Numbered from the stretch's first letter, positions 16,013-24,850 are shown. The stretch is DNA of 64,000 nucleotides from Poseidonibacter parvus (GCF_001956695.1 NZ_CP019070.1:186001-250000); one strand, 5' to 3'. The notes: generated from the sequence alone by a model not told the origin. Program-made: numbers and translations.

Positions 16013-16028
16013 TGTTAATTTCTACAAA
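16013..16028 (-). promoter_or_regulatory. Candidate YqhC-type operator upstream of the DJ-1 gene
   Basis: Reads TTTGTAGAAATTAACA on the minus strand, ending 88 nt before the DJ-1 start. With the copies at 15201 and 13014 it defines a shared element in this cluster; weaker similarity continues downstream in each (T..T.TA.A..AT). Confidence 0.55.
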
Positions 16029-16030
16029 TT

Positions 16031-17080
16031 TTAAATTTGATTGTTTTTAATTCGTCTTATTTCTCTCATTTTAGTTCTAGCAACTTCTCTCATATCAATA
16101 TTTGTATCAAGTTCATCAACAATTTCAACACCTAAAAGTGTTTCAACAGCATCTTCTAGAGTTACAACTCCTTTTGTTTGTTCATAATTATCTACAACAA
16201 TAAACATATGTACTTTTTTTAATAAAAAGAGATCGATTAATTTAGATATAGGCACATTTTCATTTACACTAAAAACAGGTTTAATGATTTTTTCTTTATT
16301 TTTAATTTTATTTTTAATATATTCGTGAAAATACTCTTTAGAAATAACTATACCAATAATATCATCAATTCCATTATTATAAATAGGAACTCTAGAATAT
16401 TCTTTGAATTTTTCTAAATCCAAGATACTAGGGTCTTTGAAACTTTTGATTAAATCATTTTTTTGTACTGAAAAAAGTACATTTCTTGGAGTAAATATAT
16501 CTCTTACTTTAATATTATTTAACTGTAAAAGATTTTCAATTACACTGCTTTCACTCTCTTTTAAGATACCACTTTCTTCTGCAATATTTGCAGTTGCAAG
16601 AATCTCTTCTTTTGTAATAACTTCTTTATTCGTTGGCGTTATATAATGTGTAATTTTATTTAAAATAATAAGTAAAGGATAAGTAATAAAAATTAAAAAT
16701 TTAATACTTCTAGTAGAGAAACCAGATAAACTTTTCCAATAATACGCACCTAAAGTTTTAGGAATAATCTCAGAAAAAATTAAAATTAATAAAGTAAGAA
16801 TAGCAGAGATATAAAACATGTAGTCTTCACCAAATACTTTGGCAGCTTCCGCCCCAACTCCTGCTGCACCTAATGTATGAGCGAAAGTATTAAGTGTTAA
16901 AATAGCAGCAATAGAAAAATCAATATTATTTTTCTGTTTTAGCATTTCTTTGCCAAGTTTTTTGTTTTCTTTTTTTACAAGCTTTATATGTGAAGGTGTA
17001 ATAGACAGAAGAACTGCTTCTAAAATAGAACATAAAAAGGAGACGCCTACGGCTAATAAAAAGTAAATAAGTATTAACAT
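16031..17080 (-). CDS. CNNM-family membrane protein with CBS domains (HlyC/CorC group)
   Basis: 349 residues. The N-terminal DUF21/CNNM transmembrane domain (about 1-150, three to four helices) contains FSEIIPKTLGAYY, the family signature. A CBS pair follows (about 190-320, with RVPIYNNGIDDIIGIV and MFIVVDNYEQTKGVVTLEDAVETLLG). The C-terminal CorC_HlyC domain of longer homologues is absent. Members act in divalent-cation (Mg/Co) homeostasis; the older name hemolysin is misleading. It stands alone between the DJ-1 gene and a divergent membrane gene. Confidence 0.88.
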   Translation of the reverse strand: MLILIYFLLAVGVSFLCSILEAVLLSITPSHIKLVKKENKKLGKEMLKQKNNIDFSIAAILTLNTFAHTLGAAGVGAEAAKVFGEDYMFYISAILTLLILIFSEIIPKTLGAYYWKSLSGFSTRSIKFLIFITYPLLIILNKITHYITPTNKEVITKEEILATANIAEESGILKESESSVIENLLQLNNIKVRDIFTPRNVLFSVQKNDLIKSFKDPSILDLEKFKEYSRVPIYNNGIDDIIGIVISKEYFHEYIKNKIKNKEKIIKPVFSVNENVPISKLIDLFLLKKVHMFIVVDNYEQTKGVVTLEDAVETLLGVEIVDELDTNIDMREVARTKMREIRRIKNNQI

Positions 17081-17264
17081 TTAAAATCCTAGAAAATATT
17101 TTGTTGTAATTATAATAAAAGCATAGCAAAGGATTCATAAATCATGAGTGAAATACACTTTATTCACAATTAAAGTAGTAAAGAAATAAATTTCATCATT
17201 TTAAATTAACAAATTATTATCTTTTATTAGATAAAATGATTATAATTAATACATAGGGTTATAT

Positions 17265-17759
17265 ATGCCAAAAGAAAGAACATTTAAAGAAAGAATTTTA
17301 GATTATATATATATTGTTTCAAAGCAGCCAATTTTATTAAGAGACTTGCTTCTTGCAAATAGACAATACAAAGAAGGTATGCATGTGGATCCTGCTAAAT
17401 TAGGATTTAGATTAAAACTAACTCGTGCTTATATTGTATATACAGGTTTGATTTTATCCATTTTAGTACCTCTTTCCCTTCTTACTCATAAGCCACTAGC
17501 AAAAATTGATTCTCATATTTCTATAATTGGAGCTGTTGTTATTACTGCAATAATTTTTATTGGATTTAATTTCTTTAGAGCAAAAATGAGAGATGATATT
17601 ACTATTGAACTTATTAAAAAATCATGGAAACTACACTTTCCTTTCTTTTCATATGAAGAATATTCAGAAAAAATTGAAGAGATATTTGAACGTTCTTTAA
17701 AAGAAGAAGTTCCAAAGAGAGAGCTTGAAAAGTACATTTTAGATAATTTAGCAGAGTAA
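17265..17759 (+). CDS. Hypothetical membrane protein with two helices
   Basis: 164 residues, not recognised. Charged N-terminus (1-45), two hydrophobic helices (about 53-72 and 85-104, separated by LTHKPLAKIDSHIS), and an acidic/basic C-terminal helix region (KIEEIFERSLKEEVPKRELEKYIL). Probably an inner-membrane protein with both ends in the cytoplasm. The gene is isolated and converges on mnmD with a 22-nt gap. Confidence 0.7.
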   Translation: MPKERTFKERILDYIYIVSKQPILLRDLLLANRQYKEGMHVDPAKLGFRLKLTRAYIVYTGLILSILVPLSLLTHKPLAKIDSHISIIGAVVITAIIFIGFNFFRAKMRDDITIELIKKSWKLHFPFFSYEEYSEKIEEIFERSLKEEVPKRELEKYILDNLAE

Positions 17760-17781
17760 ACTCTTCTAAATTATTTCAAGT

Positions 17782-18528
17782 TTAATCATAAATAGCTTTT
17801 GCTTCTTTGTTTCTTTGTCTTTTTAAATCCATATCAATAAACTTTCCTAAAACATCTTTTTTGCTTTTAGTTGCAAGTGTAATTTTTCTTTTTTCTGGTC
17901 TATATTCATAGATAAAAAAACCAGCTTCATTCATTGATAATCTAATAGGTGTAGCAACAGAATAAGAGCTCATAACACAAGTATCATTACAAAGCCTATA
18001 GATATCATCAAAATACTCTTTTGTCCATAATTCAACATTAACTTCAGAAGAAAAAGCATCTTGGTATATAATATCGAAGCTTTGTTTTTCTAATGTTTTT
18101 ATATATTCTCTTGCATCACCAATATTTACTTCAATTTTTATATCTTCATCTTCATATTTTAGATTTTTAGTTACTTCTTTTATAATATGTTTTATATCTT
18201 CAAACTCTTTTGGAAAATCAAAGTTTTGTAGTGAAGAGACAAGATTACCATCAAGTTCAGGTGAATAAATACTTACTTTTTTATTTAATTTATTTTTTTT
18301 AATATGATAAATTGTTGAAAAAGTGTTATATCCAATTCCAAAACAGATATCTAGGATTTTTAATTCTTTTTTATTTTCATGATATTTAAAAGTTGGAAGT
18401 ATGTGTTTTGTAAGGGATTCATTGATTGCTCCATCATCGGGATTATGATAATGTTGATTGTACTTTTGTGAGAAAAGTGTGTGCGAACCATCTTTGGTTT
18501 GCACAACACTGTTTATGTTATCTTGCAA
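17782..18528 (-). CDS. mnmD: tRNA mnm5U-forming methyltransferase (MnmD/MnmC N-domain type)
   Basis: 248 residues. The N-terminal signature TKDGSHTLFSQKYNQHYHNPDDGAI (start near residue 11) and SAM-binding ICFGIGYNTF are characteristic of the methyltransferase half of MnmC, which makes mnm5U34 in tRNA anticodons. The FAD oxidase half of bifunctional MnmC is absent. IIYQDAFSSEVNVELWT provides the catalytic acidic motif. The start is TTG at 18528, 16 nt after the upstream gene; a nearby ATG is out of frame and closes after seven codons. Probably co-transcribed with luxS. Confidence 0.87.
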   Translation of the reverse strand: MQDNINSVVQTKDGSHTLFSQKYNQHYHNPDDGAINESLTKHILPTFKYHENKKELKILDICFGIGYNTFSTIYHIKKNKLNKKVSIYSPELDGNLVSSLQNFDFPKEFEDIKHIIKEVTKNLKYEDEDIKIEVNIGDAREYIKTLEKQSFDIIYQDAFSSEVNVELWTKEYFDDIYRLCNDTCVMSSYSVATPIRLSMNEAGFFIYEYRPEKRKITLATKSKKDVLGKFIDMDLKRQRNKEAKAIYD

Positions 18529-18543
18529 AGTTTGAAACCATTT

Positions 18544-18987
18544 TTAAAGACCATTGTCCCAATGATGCATTTTTTTTGCAGTGAAAATATAAGTATCATC
18601 AAAAAGTTCAATACAATTCCCAGCTTGAAATCCTAACTCTTCTAATAAGTCTAAAATCTCATATCTGTTATTGTTTTCAATTTTCTCTAAAATTATAATG
18701 TTTCCTGAATTTTCAATAGCTTTATACATAAGCTTTAAAATCTCTTTTTTATTTGGACAATAAGATAAAATATTTCCTAATACTATGTATTCGTATTCTC
18801 TTGCTGTTGCACGAAGCTTTGCAGAGGATTCATCTTCAAAAGGAATATATTTTATATTCCCTTCATTTTTTTTTCGCACTTGCTCTAACGCAGAATCAAC
18901 TAAACCCAAAGAGTTATCAATATGTAAGATTGCAATATTAATATAATCTGCAAATAACTCTTTAAATAGTGATAGTTTTTGTTCCAT
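18544..18987 (-). CDS. Hypothetical protein, resembles the C-terminal part of a class I methyltransferase
   Basis: 147 residues. The pattern YEYIVLGNILSYCPNKKEILKLMYKAIENSGNIIILEK resembles the second half of a Rossmann methyltransferase, but the glycine-rich SAM motif is missing. It ends AKKMHHWDNGL. It lies 5 nt after luxS and 15 nt before mnmD and is probably co-transcribed with both. Catalytic activity is doubtful from sequence; function unknown. Confidence 0.7.
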   Translation of the reverse strand: MEQKLSLFKELFADYINIAILHIDNSLGLVDSALEQVRKKNEGNIKYIPFEDESSAKLRATAREYEYIVLGNILSYCPNKKEILKLMYKAIENSGNIIILEKIENNNRYEILDLLEELGFQAGNCIELFDDTYIFTAKKMHHWDNGL

Positions 18988-18992
18988 TTAAA

Positions 18993-19508
18993 CTAGTTTC
19001 CTAGTGAAGTTAACTTTTCATCAGAAAGATATAAATCTTCATTTGACATTACACCAATATCACTATTTAAGATATTTTGTGCAATTTCTTTTGCTTCAGA
19101 AAGTGAATGCATTTCACATGTTCCACATTGGAAAATGTTTAATTCAGGAATATCATCTTGTTTCTTAACTTCAATAACATCTTGCATTGCGGCTCTCCAA
19201 GCCTTACCAACTGTTGCTTCATCAGGACTTCCTAATAAACTCATGTAAAAACCAGTTCTACAACCCATTGGTGAAACATCAATGATTTCTACTGTATCAC
19301 TATTTAAATGATTTCTAATAAATCCTGCAAATAAGTGCTCTAAAGTATGAATACCTTTTTCACTTAACATTGACTCATTTGGTACACAAAATCTTAAATC
19401 AAAAACTGTGATAATATCACCTGATGGTGATTTCATTGTTTTTGCAACTCTTACTGCTGGTGCTGGCATAATTGTATGATCAACTCTAAAACTGTCTAAT
19501 AATGGCAT
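18993..19508 (-). CDS. luxS: S-ribosylhomocysteine lyase LuxS
   Basis: 171 residues, the family's usual length. Metal ligands are in HTLEH (His54, His58) and QCGTC (Cys129); the catalytic Cys is in PMGCRTGF (Cys84). It cleaves S-ribosylhomocysteine to homocysteine and DPD, the AI-2 precursor, within the activated methyl cycle. First gene of a probable luxS-orf-mnmD operon, a group linked by SAM use and recycling. Confidence 0.97.
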   Translation of the reverse strand: MPLLDSFRVDHTIMPAPAVRVAKTMKSPSGDIITVFDLRFCVPNESMLSEKGIHTLEHLFAGFIRNHLNSDTVEIIDVSPMGCRTGFYMSLLGSPDEATVGKAWRAAMQDVIEVKKQDDIPELNIFQCGTCEMHSLSEAKEIAQNILNSDIGVMSNEDLYLSDEKLTSLGN

Positions 19509-19589
19509 GATTTAATTCCTTTAATTTTTTATATAAATATGTTTGTATTTAATTTGAGATTATATCAAAACTTGTTTAAGTAGCTGATT

Positions 19590-20126
19590 TTACAAACCAA
19601 AAGTAACAAGAAGTTCTGAATTTATTACCTTCACATCTTTAACTAAAGTACTTTTATATGAATCTTCTTTGATTTTATAAATTGGAATATTTTTAAATAA
19701 TTCATTAAGAAGTGGGTCTAATATTGAAATGAGTTCAGATGAAAAGCTTTGTGAAATTTGATTGTTTTCAAAACTTATATCATTAATTGAGATGTTTCTT
19801 AAAAAGAGTGCATTTTTTTCTTTTACAAAATATGGTTCGCCTGCAATAGCAAGTGTTGCAGTTGAATCAGGAATAAAAAATGCTTTTAAATCTAAACCAA
19901 CAATTGCAGTGATTTGATTCTCACTTATACCTAAACTAGGTTTGTTAACAATAATATTTGCAAGAGTAAAATCTTTTTTGATTGGAAAAATATTTGCTTG
20001 CATATTTAATTCATTTGGATTGATATTTAAGGTTAAACCCTCTTTACTAATATTATTTATACATCCTGAAAATAAAACTAAAAGTGAAATAATAAGTAGT
20101 AATTGCGTCTTTTTGAAAGCAAACAT
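19590..20126 (-). CDS. Lipoprotein of the DUF1439 (YceB) type
   Basis: 178 residues with a lipoprotein signal peptide (LVLFSGC, lipobox Cys22). The mature part (LTLNINPNELN ... ITAIVGLDLKAFFIPDSTATLAIAGEPYFV ... LRNISI) resembles the beta-rich DUF1439 fold seen in YceB-like envelope lipoproteins. Location should be membrane-anchored in the periplasm. Function unknown. It stands 81 nt upstream of luxS and is probably transcribed separately. Confidence 0.75.
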   Translation of the reverse strand: MFAFKKTQLLLIISLLVLFSGCINNISKEGLTLNINPNELNMQANIFPIKKDFTLANIIVNKPSLGISENQITAIVGLDLKAFFIPDSTATLAIAGEPYFVKEKNALFLRNISINDISFENNQISQSFSSELISILDPLLNELFKNIPIYKIKEDSYKSTLVKDVKVINSELLVTFGL

Positions 20127-20270
20127 TTTTTACCTTTTGTTATGATAATTTCGCAATTGTAACATTTTATTTGTTGAACTTTACCTGATATTACTACCTT
20201 TCCAAAAAACTGTTCTAAAAGTAAGAGATTCCAGGACATATATATTTTTAAATGTATATTGTTGAAACTA

Positions 20271-20370
20271 TTAATTTCTTTTTTGAACTTCTACTGATTC
20301 CTCTGCCCACTCTACAAATTTATCAGAATCCTCAAGAACATACTCTTTGAAATTTTCTGATACAGTTATC
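20271..20370 (-). pseudogene. Short coding remnant after the MocA-like gene
   Basis: On the minus strand an open stretch of about 33 codons without a start reads like protein (NFKEYVLEDSDKFVEWAEES in part) and ends in TAA at 20271-20273. Its frame is +1 relative to the MocA-like gene, whose TGA it overlaps. It could be the original C-terminus lost by a frameshift, or the tail of a deleted gene. No family recognised. Confidence 0.35.
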
Positions 20371-20964
20371 TCATTTCCATATTATTTTATTTAAATAAAA
20401 CTCTTTATCTTCTAGTGTATCAATATCTAAAGCAAGTTTATTATCAAGTTCTACAAATTCTACAGGATTATTCTCCAAGAATTTTCTTGCACCATAATCA
20501 GCATTTAATTCAATTAAATGCTTAAAATATTTTTTAGGAAATATTGAAGGAACAGCAAATCTATTATAATATTTTGAACAAACAATTTTACTCTTATTTA
20601 TTACAGACTTTTCAATCAACTTTTCGTAATGAGAGTTAGGTATTAAAGGTTGATCACAAAGCATAAGTAAAACATTTTCTGTAAGAGGAATATTTTTCAT
20701 AGCATAAGAAATTGAACTTCCCATACCTTCTTTATAATTTGAATTTACAATTATTGAAACAGGTAAATCTTTTATCTCTTTTCTTATTTCTTCACTCTTA
20801 TATCCTAAAACTACAACTATACTTGAAGTAAGTTTCAAAGCATTTTCAATTGCTTTTTCTAACAAAGATTTGTCTTTAACTCTTATAAGTTGTTTAGGTT
20901 CTCCTAATCTTTTTGATGAACCTGCAGCAAGAATTAAAATTGTCAAGTTATCAGATTTTTCCAT
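20371..20964 (-). CDS. Molybdenum cofactor cytidylyltransferase-like nucleotidyltransferase (MocA family)
   Basis: 197 residues. The N-terminal LILAAGSSKRLGEPKQLI (10-27) is the nucleotide-binding signature of MobA/MocA-type transferases, and MLCDQPLIP contains the metal-binding Asp. Members attach CMP to molybdopterin for xanthine-dehydrogenase-family enzymes. Its start lies 14 nt inside the XdhC gene, downstream of the XDH-type subunits, which fits cofactor supply for them. The C-terminus may be frameshifted (see 20271-20370). Confidence 0.85.
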   Translation of the reverse strand: MEKSDNLTILILAAGSSKRLGEPKQLIRVKDKSLLEKAIENALKLTSSIVVVLGYKSEEIRKEIKDLPVSIIVNSNYKEGMGSSISYAMKNIPLTENVLLMLCDQPLIPNSHYEKLIEKSVINKSKIVCSKYYNRFAVPSIFPKKYFKHLIELNADYGARKFLENNPVEFVELDNKLALDIDTLEDKEFYLNKIIWK

Positions 20965-21838
20965 TTTTCTTTGCCTCTATTTGAGAACATATTGAAAGAG
21001 CTATTGCTTGATGAGTATTCCCTCCAATATCAAAGCCAACTGGAGCAAAAAATCTTTTATCATTTTCTAATTTAAACTGTTCAATTTTTCTTTTCATATT
21101 CTTTTTATTCCCCATCATTCCAATATATTCTGCATTTGAATTAAGTAAAGCTTTTAAATAAATATCATCAGTTTTTGGACTATGACTTAATATAACTGAA
21201 GCATTATAAGAGCTTAAATCCATTGTTAGAATATCTTCTACTTTTTCTAATTCTATTAGTTCATCTGCTTCGTTTACATATTCTTTTATCTTTAGATCTA
21301 TCACCGTTGTTTTCCAAGCCATTAAATTTGCCATTGAAATAAGTGATTTTACATGGGCTCCTGAGCCAAAAATTAATAAATTATAAGGAGACTCAATAGT
21401 TTGATAAAACTCATCATTTTCAAGTTTAGTATCACATTTTTCATCAAGAATCTTGTAACTATTATCTTTAGTTGAACGAACTAGTGTTTTTCCTATATTC
21501 TCTTTTGCTAATCCTACTACTCCATAGTTTTCACTTAAAAAAAAAGGCTGCAGAAAATATTTACTATGTCCATGTCCAGATGATTCATCTTGAGGAATAG
21601 ATTCAAATATATAGGATTCTTTGCTATTAAAAATATCTTTTGAAGCTTCTAAAATCTTATTATGTAAGAAAGGACTTCCTAAAACACCTATAAACTCTCC
21701 AATTGAGTTTACAAGTAGCATATTCCCTGCTTTAGCATAAGTAGAGCCTTGTGTTTGGATAACACTAGCTACAACTATATCTAAAGCTTTTCTTCTAGAA
21801 TCTTCTATAAATTTCAAAAACTCTTTATTTGAAAACAT
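20951..21838 (-). CDS. XdhC-family molybdenum-cofactor insertion protein
   Basis: 295 residues. The N-terminal XdhC_CoxI domain (VVASVIQTQGSTYAKAGNMLLV, about 22-43) and the C-terminal Rossmann domain (LLIFGSGAHVKSLISMA, and IGMMGNKKNMKRK near 240) match XdhC, which binds Moco, promotes its sulfuration and delivers it to XDH-family enzymes. It lies 3 nt after the large-subunit gene and overlaps the MocA-like gene, so the four genes form one operon. Confidence 0.88.
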   Translation of the reverse strand: MFSNKEFLKFIEDSRRKALDIVVASVIQTQGSTYAKAGNMLLVNSIGEFIGVLGSPFLHNKILEASKDIFNSKESYIFESIPQDESSGHGHSKYFLQPFFLSENYGVVGLAKENIGKTLVRSTKDNSYKILDEKCDTKLENDEFYQTIESPYNLLIFGSGAHVKSLISMANLMAWKTTVIDLKIKEYVNEADELIELEKVEDILTMDLSSYNASVILSHSPKTDDIYLKALLNSNAEYIGMMGNKKNMKRKIEQFKLENDKRFFAPVGFDIGGNTHQAIALSICSQIEAKKNGKI

Positions 21839-21841
21839 TTT

Positions 21842-23971
21842 TTATCCCATTTTTATGGGCATTGAAGTATACAACTTACCTGTTGCATCAAAGATTGCAT
21901 TTGGAACGGCAGCTAAAATTGGAGGAGTTCCAGGTTCACCAATACCACCAATTTTTTCACCAGAGTTAATAATACTTACTTCAATATCAGGTACATCAGA
22001 AATTCTTGTAACTGTATAATCATAGAAGTTGCTTTGAATAGTTGCTCCATCTTTTATTGTAATTTCACTACTTAAAAGTGTTGCAAGACCAAAATTAATA
22101 CCTCCAACCATTTGATTTTCAACATTTTGAGGATTAAATGCAAATCCACAATCAACTGAACACCAAACTTTTTCAACTTTATAGCTATCTTTTGAAACTC
22201 TTACTTTTGCAACTTGAGCACATATAGAGCCAAATGATTCAACAATAGCTACTCCATATCCTACATTTTTCTCTTTTTTTCTATTTTTCCAGTTAGATTT
22301 CTTAGCTACATCATCAAGCAGGTCTATAAATCTTTGATTTGTTAACATAGATTTTCTATATTCAATTGGGTCTTTTTTTGCATAATATGCCGCTTGGTCA
22401 ATACTACACTCAACTGTTTGAGCAGATTGAGTATGTCCTACGGATCTCCACCATAATACAGGAATAGGTGAGCTTGTAATATATGCTTGCATATCATGAT
22501 TCTCAATACTATAAGGATGAGAAGCTAAGCCTTCTTTTTGTGCCCCATCTACACCATCTTTAAATCCAAAGCCTTCAAAAGGTGAACCTTTGAATATTGA
22601 TTGGCTTACCACTTTTGCATCAAAAGCAGTAATATCGCCATGTTCATCTAATGCTAGTTTAACTTTGTTTTTATATTTTGGTCTATAACTTCCAAGTTTA
22701 ATATCATCTTCTCTTGTCCATAAAGTTAAAATAGGATAACCTTCATCTTTTGCTACAAAAAGTCCTTCAAGTACAAAATCAAGGTTAATTGCACCTCTTC
22801 GACCAAAAGCTCCACCTAAATAAGGTGTATTATATGTAATGTTTGAAGCTTCAACTCCAAGAACTTTTAGTGCTGCAGCAAAAGCTAAAGTTTGTGATTG
22901 TGCTGTTGACCAAAGTGTTGCTTTCCCCTTTTTATGATGTGCTGCAAAACTTAAAGGTTCCATTGGTGCATGAGCAAGAAAAGGAAAGTTATAATTAAGT
23001 TCGATAACTTTTTTTGCTTCTTTAAATGCTTTTGCAGAATCACCATCTTTTCTCATTGATGCACCATCTTTTTCCATAAGTGAAGAGTACTCTTCATCCA
23101 TAGATTTAGTATTTACCTTAGAAAATTCTCCTAAGTCCCATTCAACTTTTAAATCATTTAAAGCCTCTTTTGCTACATACCAAGAGTCTGCAATAACTGC
23201 AATACCTGTTGGAATTTGCTTAACTTTGATTACACCTTTTCTTTTTTCTACATTACTTGCATCAAAGCTTTTAACTTTTGCTCCAAATACTGTGGGGTGA
23301 AGTACAGCAGCATACTTAAGTCCATCAACTCTAATATCTAAACCAAAATCAGCATTACCAGTAACTTTTGCCCAAGCTTCTTTAGGATGTCTTGAGTGAG
23401 GTTTTCCTACAATTGTACAATCATTTAAATTTTTAATTTTAGGATCTTTTGGAACTTTGATTGAAGCTAAATCAGATACTAACTGCCCAAAAGTAAACTC
23501 TTCTTTTGTTCTTTTATTTGTTACTTTTGAATCTTTTGTTTCAACATCATAAGCTCTTACTTTCCATTTTTTAGAAGCAGCTTCTTTTATCATAATATTT
23601 AAAGCAGAACCTATTTTTCTCATTTCTAACTGTTTTGCAACAATAGAACTTGAACCACCTGTAATCATAAGTGGACCATAAAAATGATTATATACAGGAG
23701 CAACTGTTGCAGCTTTGAAGTTAATCTCTTCCCAATTTACATTTAACTCTTCTGCAATACACATAGCTAAAGTTGTATATGTACCTTGACCCATTTCAAC
23801 TTGTCCCATAATAAAATTAATTGTATTATCAGAATTTATTTCAACAAAAGCATTTGGTTGTAAGGCTACTTCTTTTGTATCTTCTGCTCTTGATTTACTT
23901 GGAATATAAAAACCAATAACAAATGCAGATGCTGTAAGTGACGTAGTTTTTAAAAAATCTCTTCTTTCCAT
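21842..23971 (-). CDS. Molybdopterin-binding subunit of an XDH-family aldehyde/isoquinoline oxidoreductase (IorB-like)
   Basis: 709 residues with an N-terminal twin-arginine signal (RRDFLKTTSL, then a hydrophobic stretch), so it should be exported folded to the periplasm. Family motifs include MGQVEMGQGTYTTLA (about 54-68), GGAFGRRGA near 385 and IGEPGTPPILAAVPNAI near the C-terminus, with the catalytic Glu in the last of these. Length fits IorB-type subunits. It pairs with the 2Fe-2S subunit 1 nt upstream. The substrate is probably an aldehyde or N-heterocycle; it cannot be read from sequence. Confidence 0.9.
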   Translation of the reverse strand: MERRDFLKTTSLTASAFVIGFYIPSKSRAEDTKEVALQPNAFVEINSDNTINFIMGQVEMGQGTYTTLAMCIAEELNVNWEEINFKAATVAPVYNHFYGPLMITGGSSSIVAKQLEMRKIGSALNIMIKEAASKKWKVRAYDVETKDSKVTNKRTKEEFTFGQLVSDLASIKVPKDPKIKNLNDCTIVGKPHSRHPKEAWAKVTGNADFGLDIRVDGLKYAAVLHPTVFGAKVKSFDASNVEKRKGVIKVKQIPTGIAVIADSWYVAKEALNDLKVEWDLGEFSKVNTKSMDEEYSSLMEKDGASMRKDGDSAKAFKEAKKVIELNYNFPFLAHAPMEPLSFAAHHKKGKATLWSTAQSQTLAFAAALKVLGVEASNITYNTPYLGGAFGRRGAINLDFVLEGLFVAKDEGYPILTLWTREDDIKLGSYRPKYKNKVKLALDEHGDITAFDAKVVSQSIFKGSPFEGFGFKDGVDGAQKEGLASHPYSIENHDMQAYITSSPIPVLWWRSVGHTQSAQTVECSIDQAAYYAKKDPIEYRKSMLTNQRFIDLLDDVAKKSNWKNRKKEKNVGYGVAIVESFGSICAQVAKVRVSKDSYKVEKVWCSVDCGFAFNPQNVENQMVGGINFGLATLLSSEITIKDGATIQSNFYDYTVTRISDVPDIEVSIINSGEKIGGIGEPGTPPILAAVPNAIFDATGKLYTSMPIKMG

Positions 23972-23972
23972 T

Positions 23973-24428
23973 TTACACTTCCTTTGTAGCAGCTTTTATT
24001 GCTGTTTTGATTTTATTATATGTTCCACATCTACAAATATTTCCATCCATTGCTGATATAATCTCATCATCATTTGGGTTTGGGTTTTTCTTTAAAAGTC
24101 CTGCCGCATTCATTATTTGTCCTGATTGACAATATCCACATTGAACAACATCTTCTTTTACCCAAAATTTTTGAAGATTATGTACTGTTTTATCTTCTTT
24201 TGTTTCAATAGTGGTAATTCTTGCATTACCAACTGTGCTAATTGGCGTTGCACAACTCCTAACAGATTCTTCATCCATTAATACTGTACATGCTCCACAT
24301 TGACCAACTCCACATCCAAACTTTGTACCTGTTAGATTTAAGCTGTCTCTTAATACCCATAGAAGTGGAGTATCAGGAGATACATCAACTGAATAAACTT
24401 TTTCATCAACTGTTAATTTTATTGACAT
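23973..24428 (-). CDS. 2Fe-2S subunit of the XDH-family oxidoreductase (IorA-like)
   Basis: 151 residues with the two [2Fe-2S] sites of this family: plant-type ferredoxin Cys39, 44, 47 and 59 (CGVGQCGACTV) and the C-terminal helical site Cys97, 100, 132 and 134 (CGYC, CRC). It carries electrons from the molybdenum site to an external acceptor. No signal peptide of its own, so it is probably co-exported with the Tat-bearing large subunit. First gene of the operon; a decayed SDR gene lies immediately upstream. Confidence 0.92.
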   Translation of the reverse strand: MSIKLTVDEKVYSVDVSPDTPLLWVLRDSLNLTGTKFGCGVGQCGACTVLMDEESVRSCATPISTVGNARITTIETKEDKTVHNLQKFWVKEDVVQCGYCQSGQIMNAAGLLKKNPNPNDDEIISAMDGNICRCGTYNKIKTAIKAATKEV

Positions 24429-24469
24429 AGTTTTCCTTTTTATTTTTTATAATATATTAACCATAATAT

Positions 24470-24850
24470 TCCATACTTACCATACTAAAAAATACAAATT
24501 TCATATCAAATTCTACAAATTTAACATCCTCTTTTAATTTTTGAGTTATCTGCAAAATATTTAATATTTATATTATTACTTACAATTTTCTTGTAATTAC
24601 TTTATCAACAAGTGGAGAAATAAGCCAAGTTATCCATTTAGGCAGTACTTTTTTAGGTATGGGATATGCATTTTCATATTTTGGTGCTAATGCTTTTACC
24701 CTCTCTAATAATGAACTATTGTGTCCCATTGTGATATATCTTCGAGAAACTTCATGTATAAATCCAGCTGCAGTTGGTCTTTTTCATGTTCTTGCAACAG
24801 TATTAGTTTCAGTCTCAATTTTATTTGCTTTGGGTTCATTTATAGACTTA
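24470..24850 (-). pseudogene. Decayed NAD(P)-dependent SDR (dihydroflavonol-reductase/epimerase-like) gene
   Basis: The minus strand from 24783 to 24583 is open for 67 codons and includes PIPKKVLPKWITWLISPLVD, a signature of the C-terminal part of extended SDRs. It is closed by TGA at 24784-24786 upstream and TAA at 24580-24582 downstream. Beyond the TAA, a +1 frame continues the family pattern (SNNI, FADNSKIKR), and a further shift gives DVKFVEFD. The N-terminal NAD-binding half is missing. At least two frameshifts and one stop mark it as dead. It may once have belonged with the adjacent oxidoreductase operon. Confidence 0.65.
24502..24519 (-). promoter_or_regulatory. Weak fourth copy of the aldehyde-cluster element, before the XDH-type operon
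   Basis: TTTGTAGAATTTGATATG on the minus strand matches the DJ-1 upstream element extended by two bases at 15 of 18 positions and ends 74 nt before the 2Fe-2S subunit gene. It also lies within the decayed SDR coding remnant, so the match may be chance. Confidence 0.25.

Noticed and set aside
17100-17264. Short ORF starting near 17143
   Set aside because: Only nine codons without a ribosome binding site; region looks like ordinary promoter space between divergent genes.
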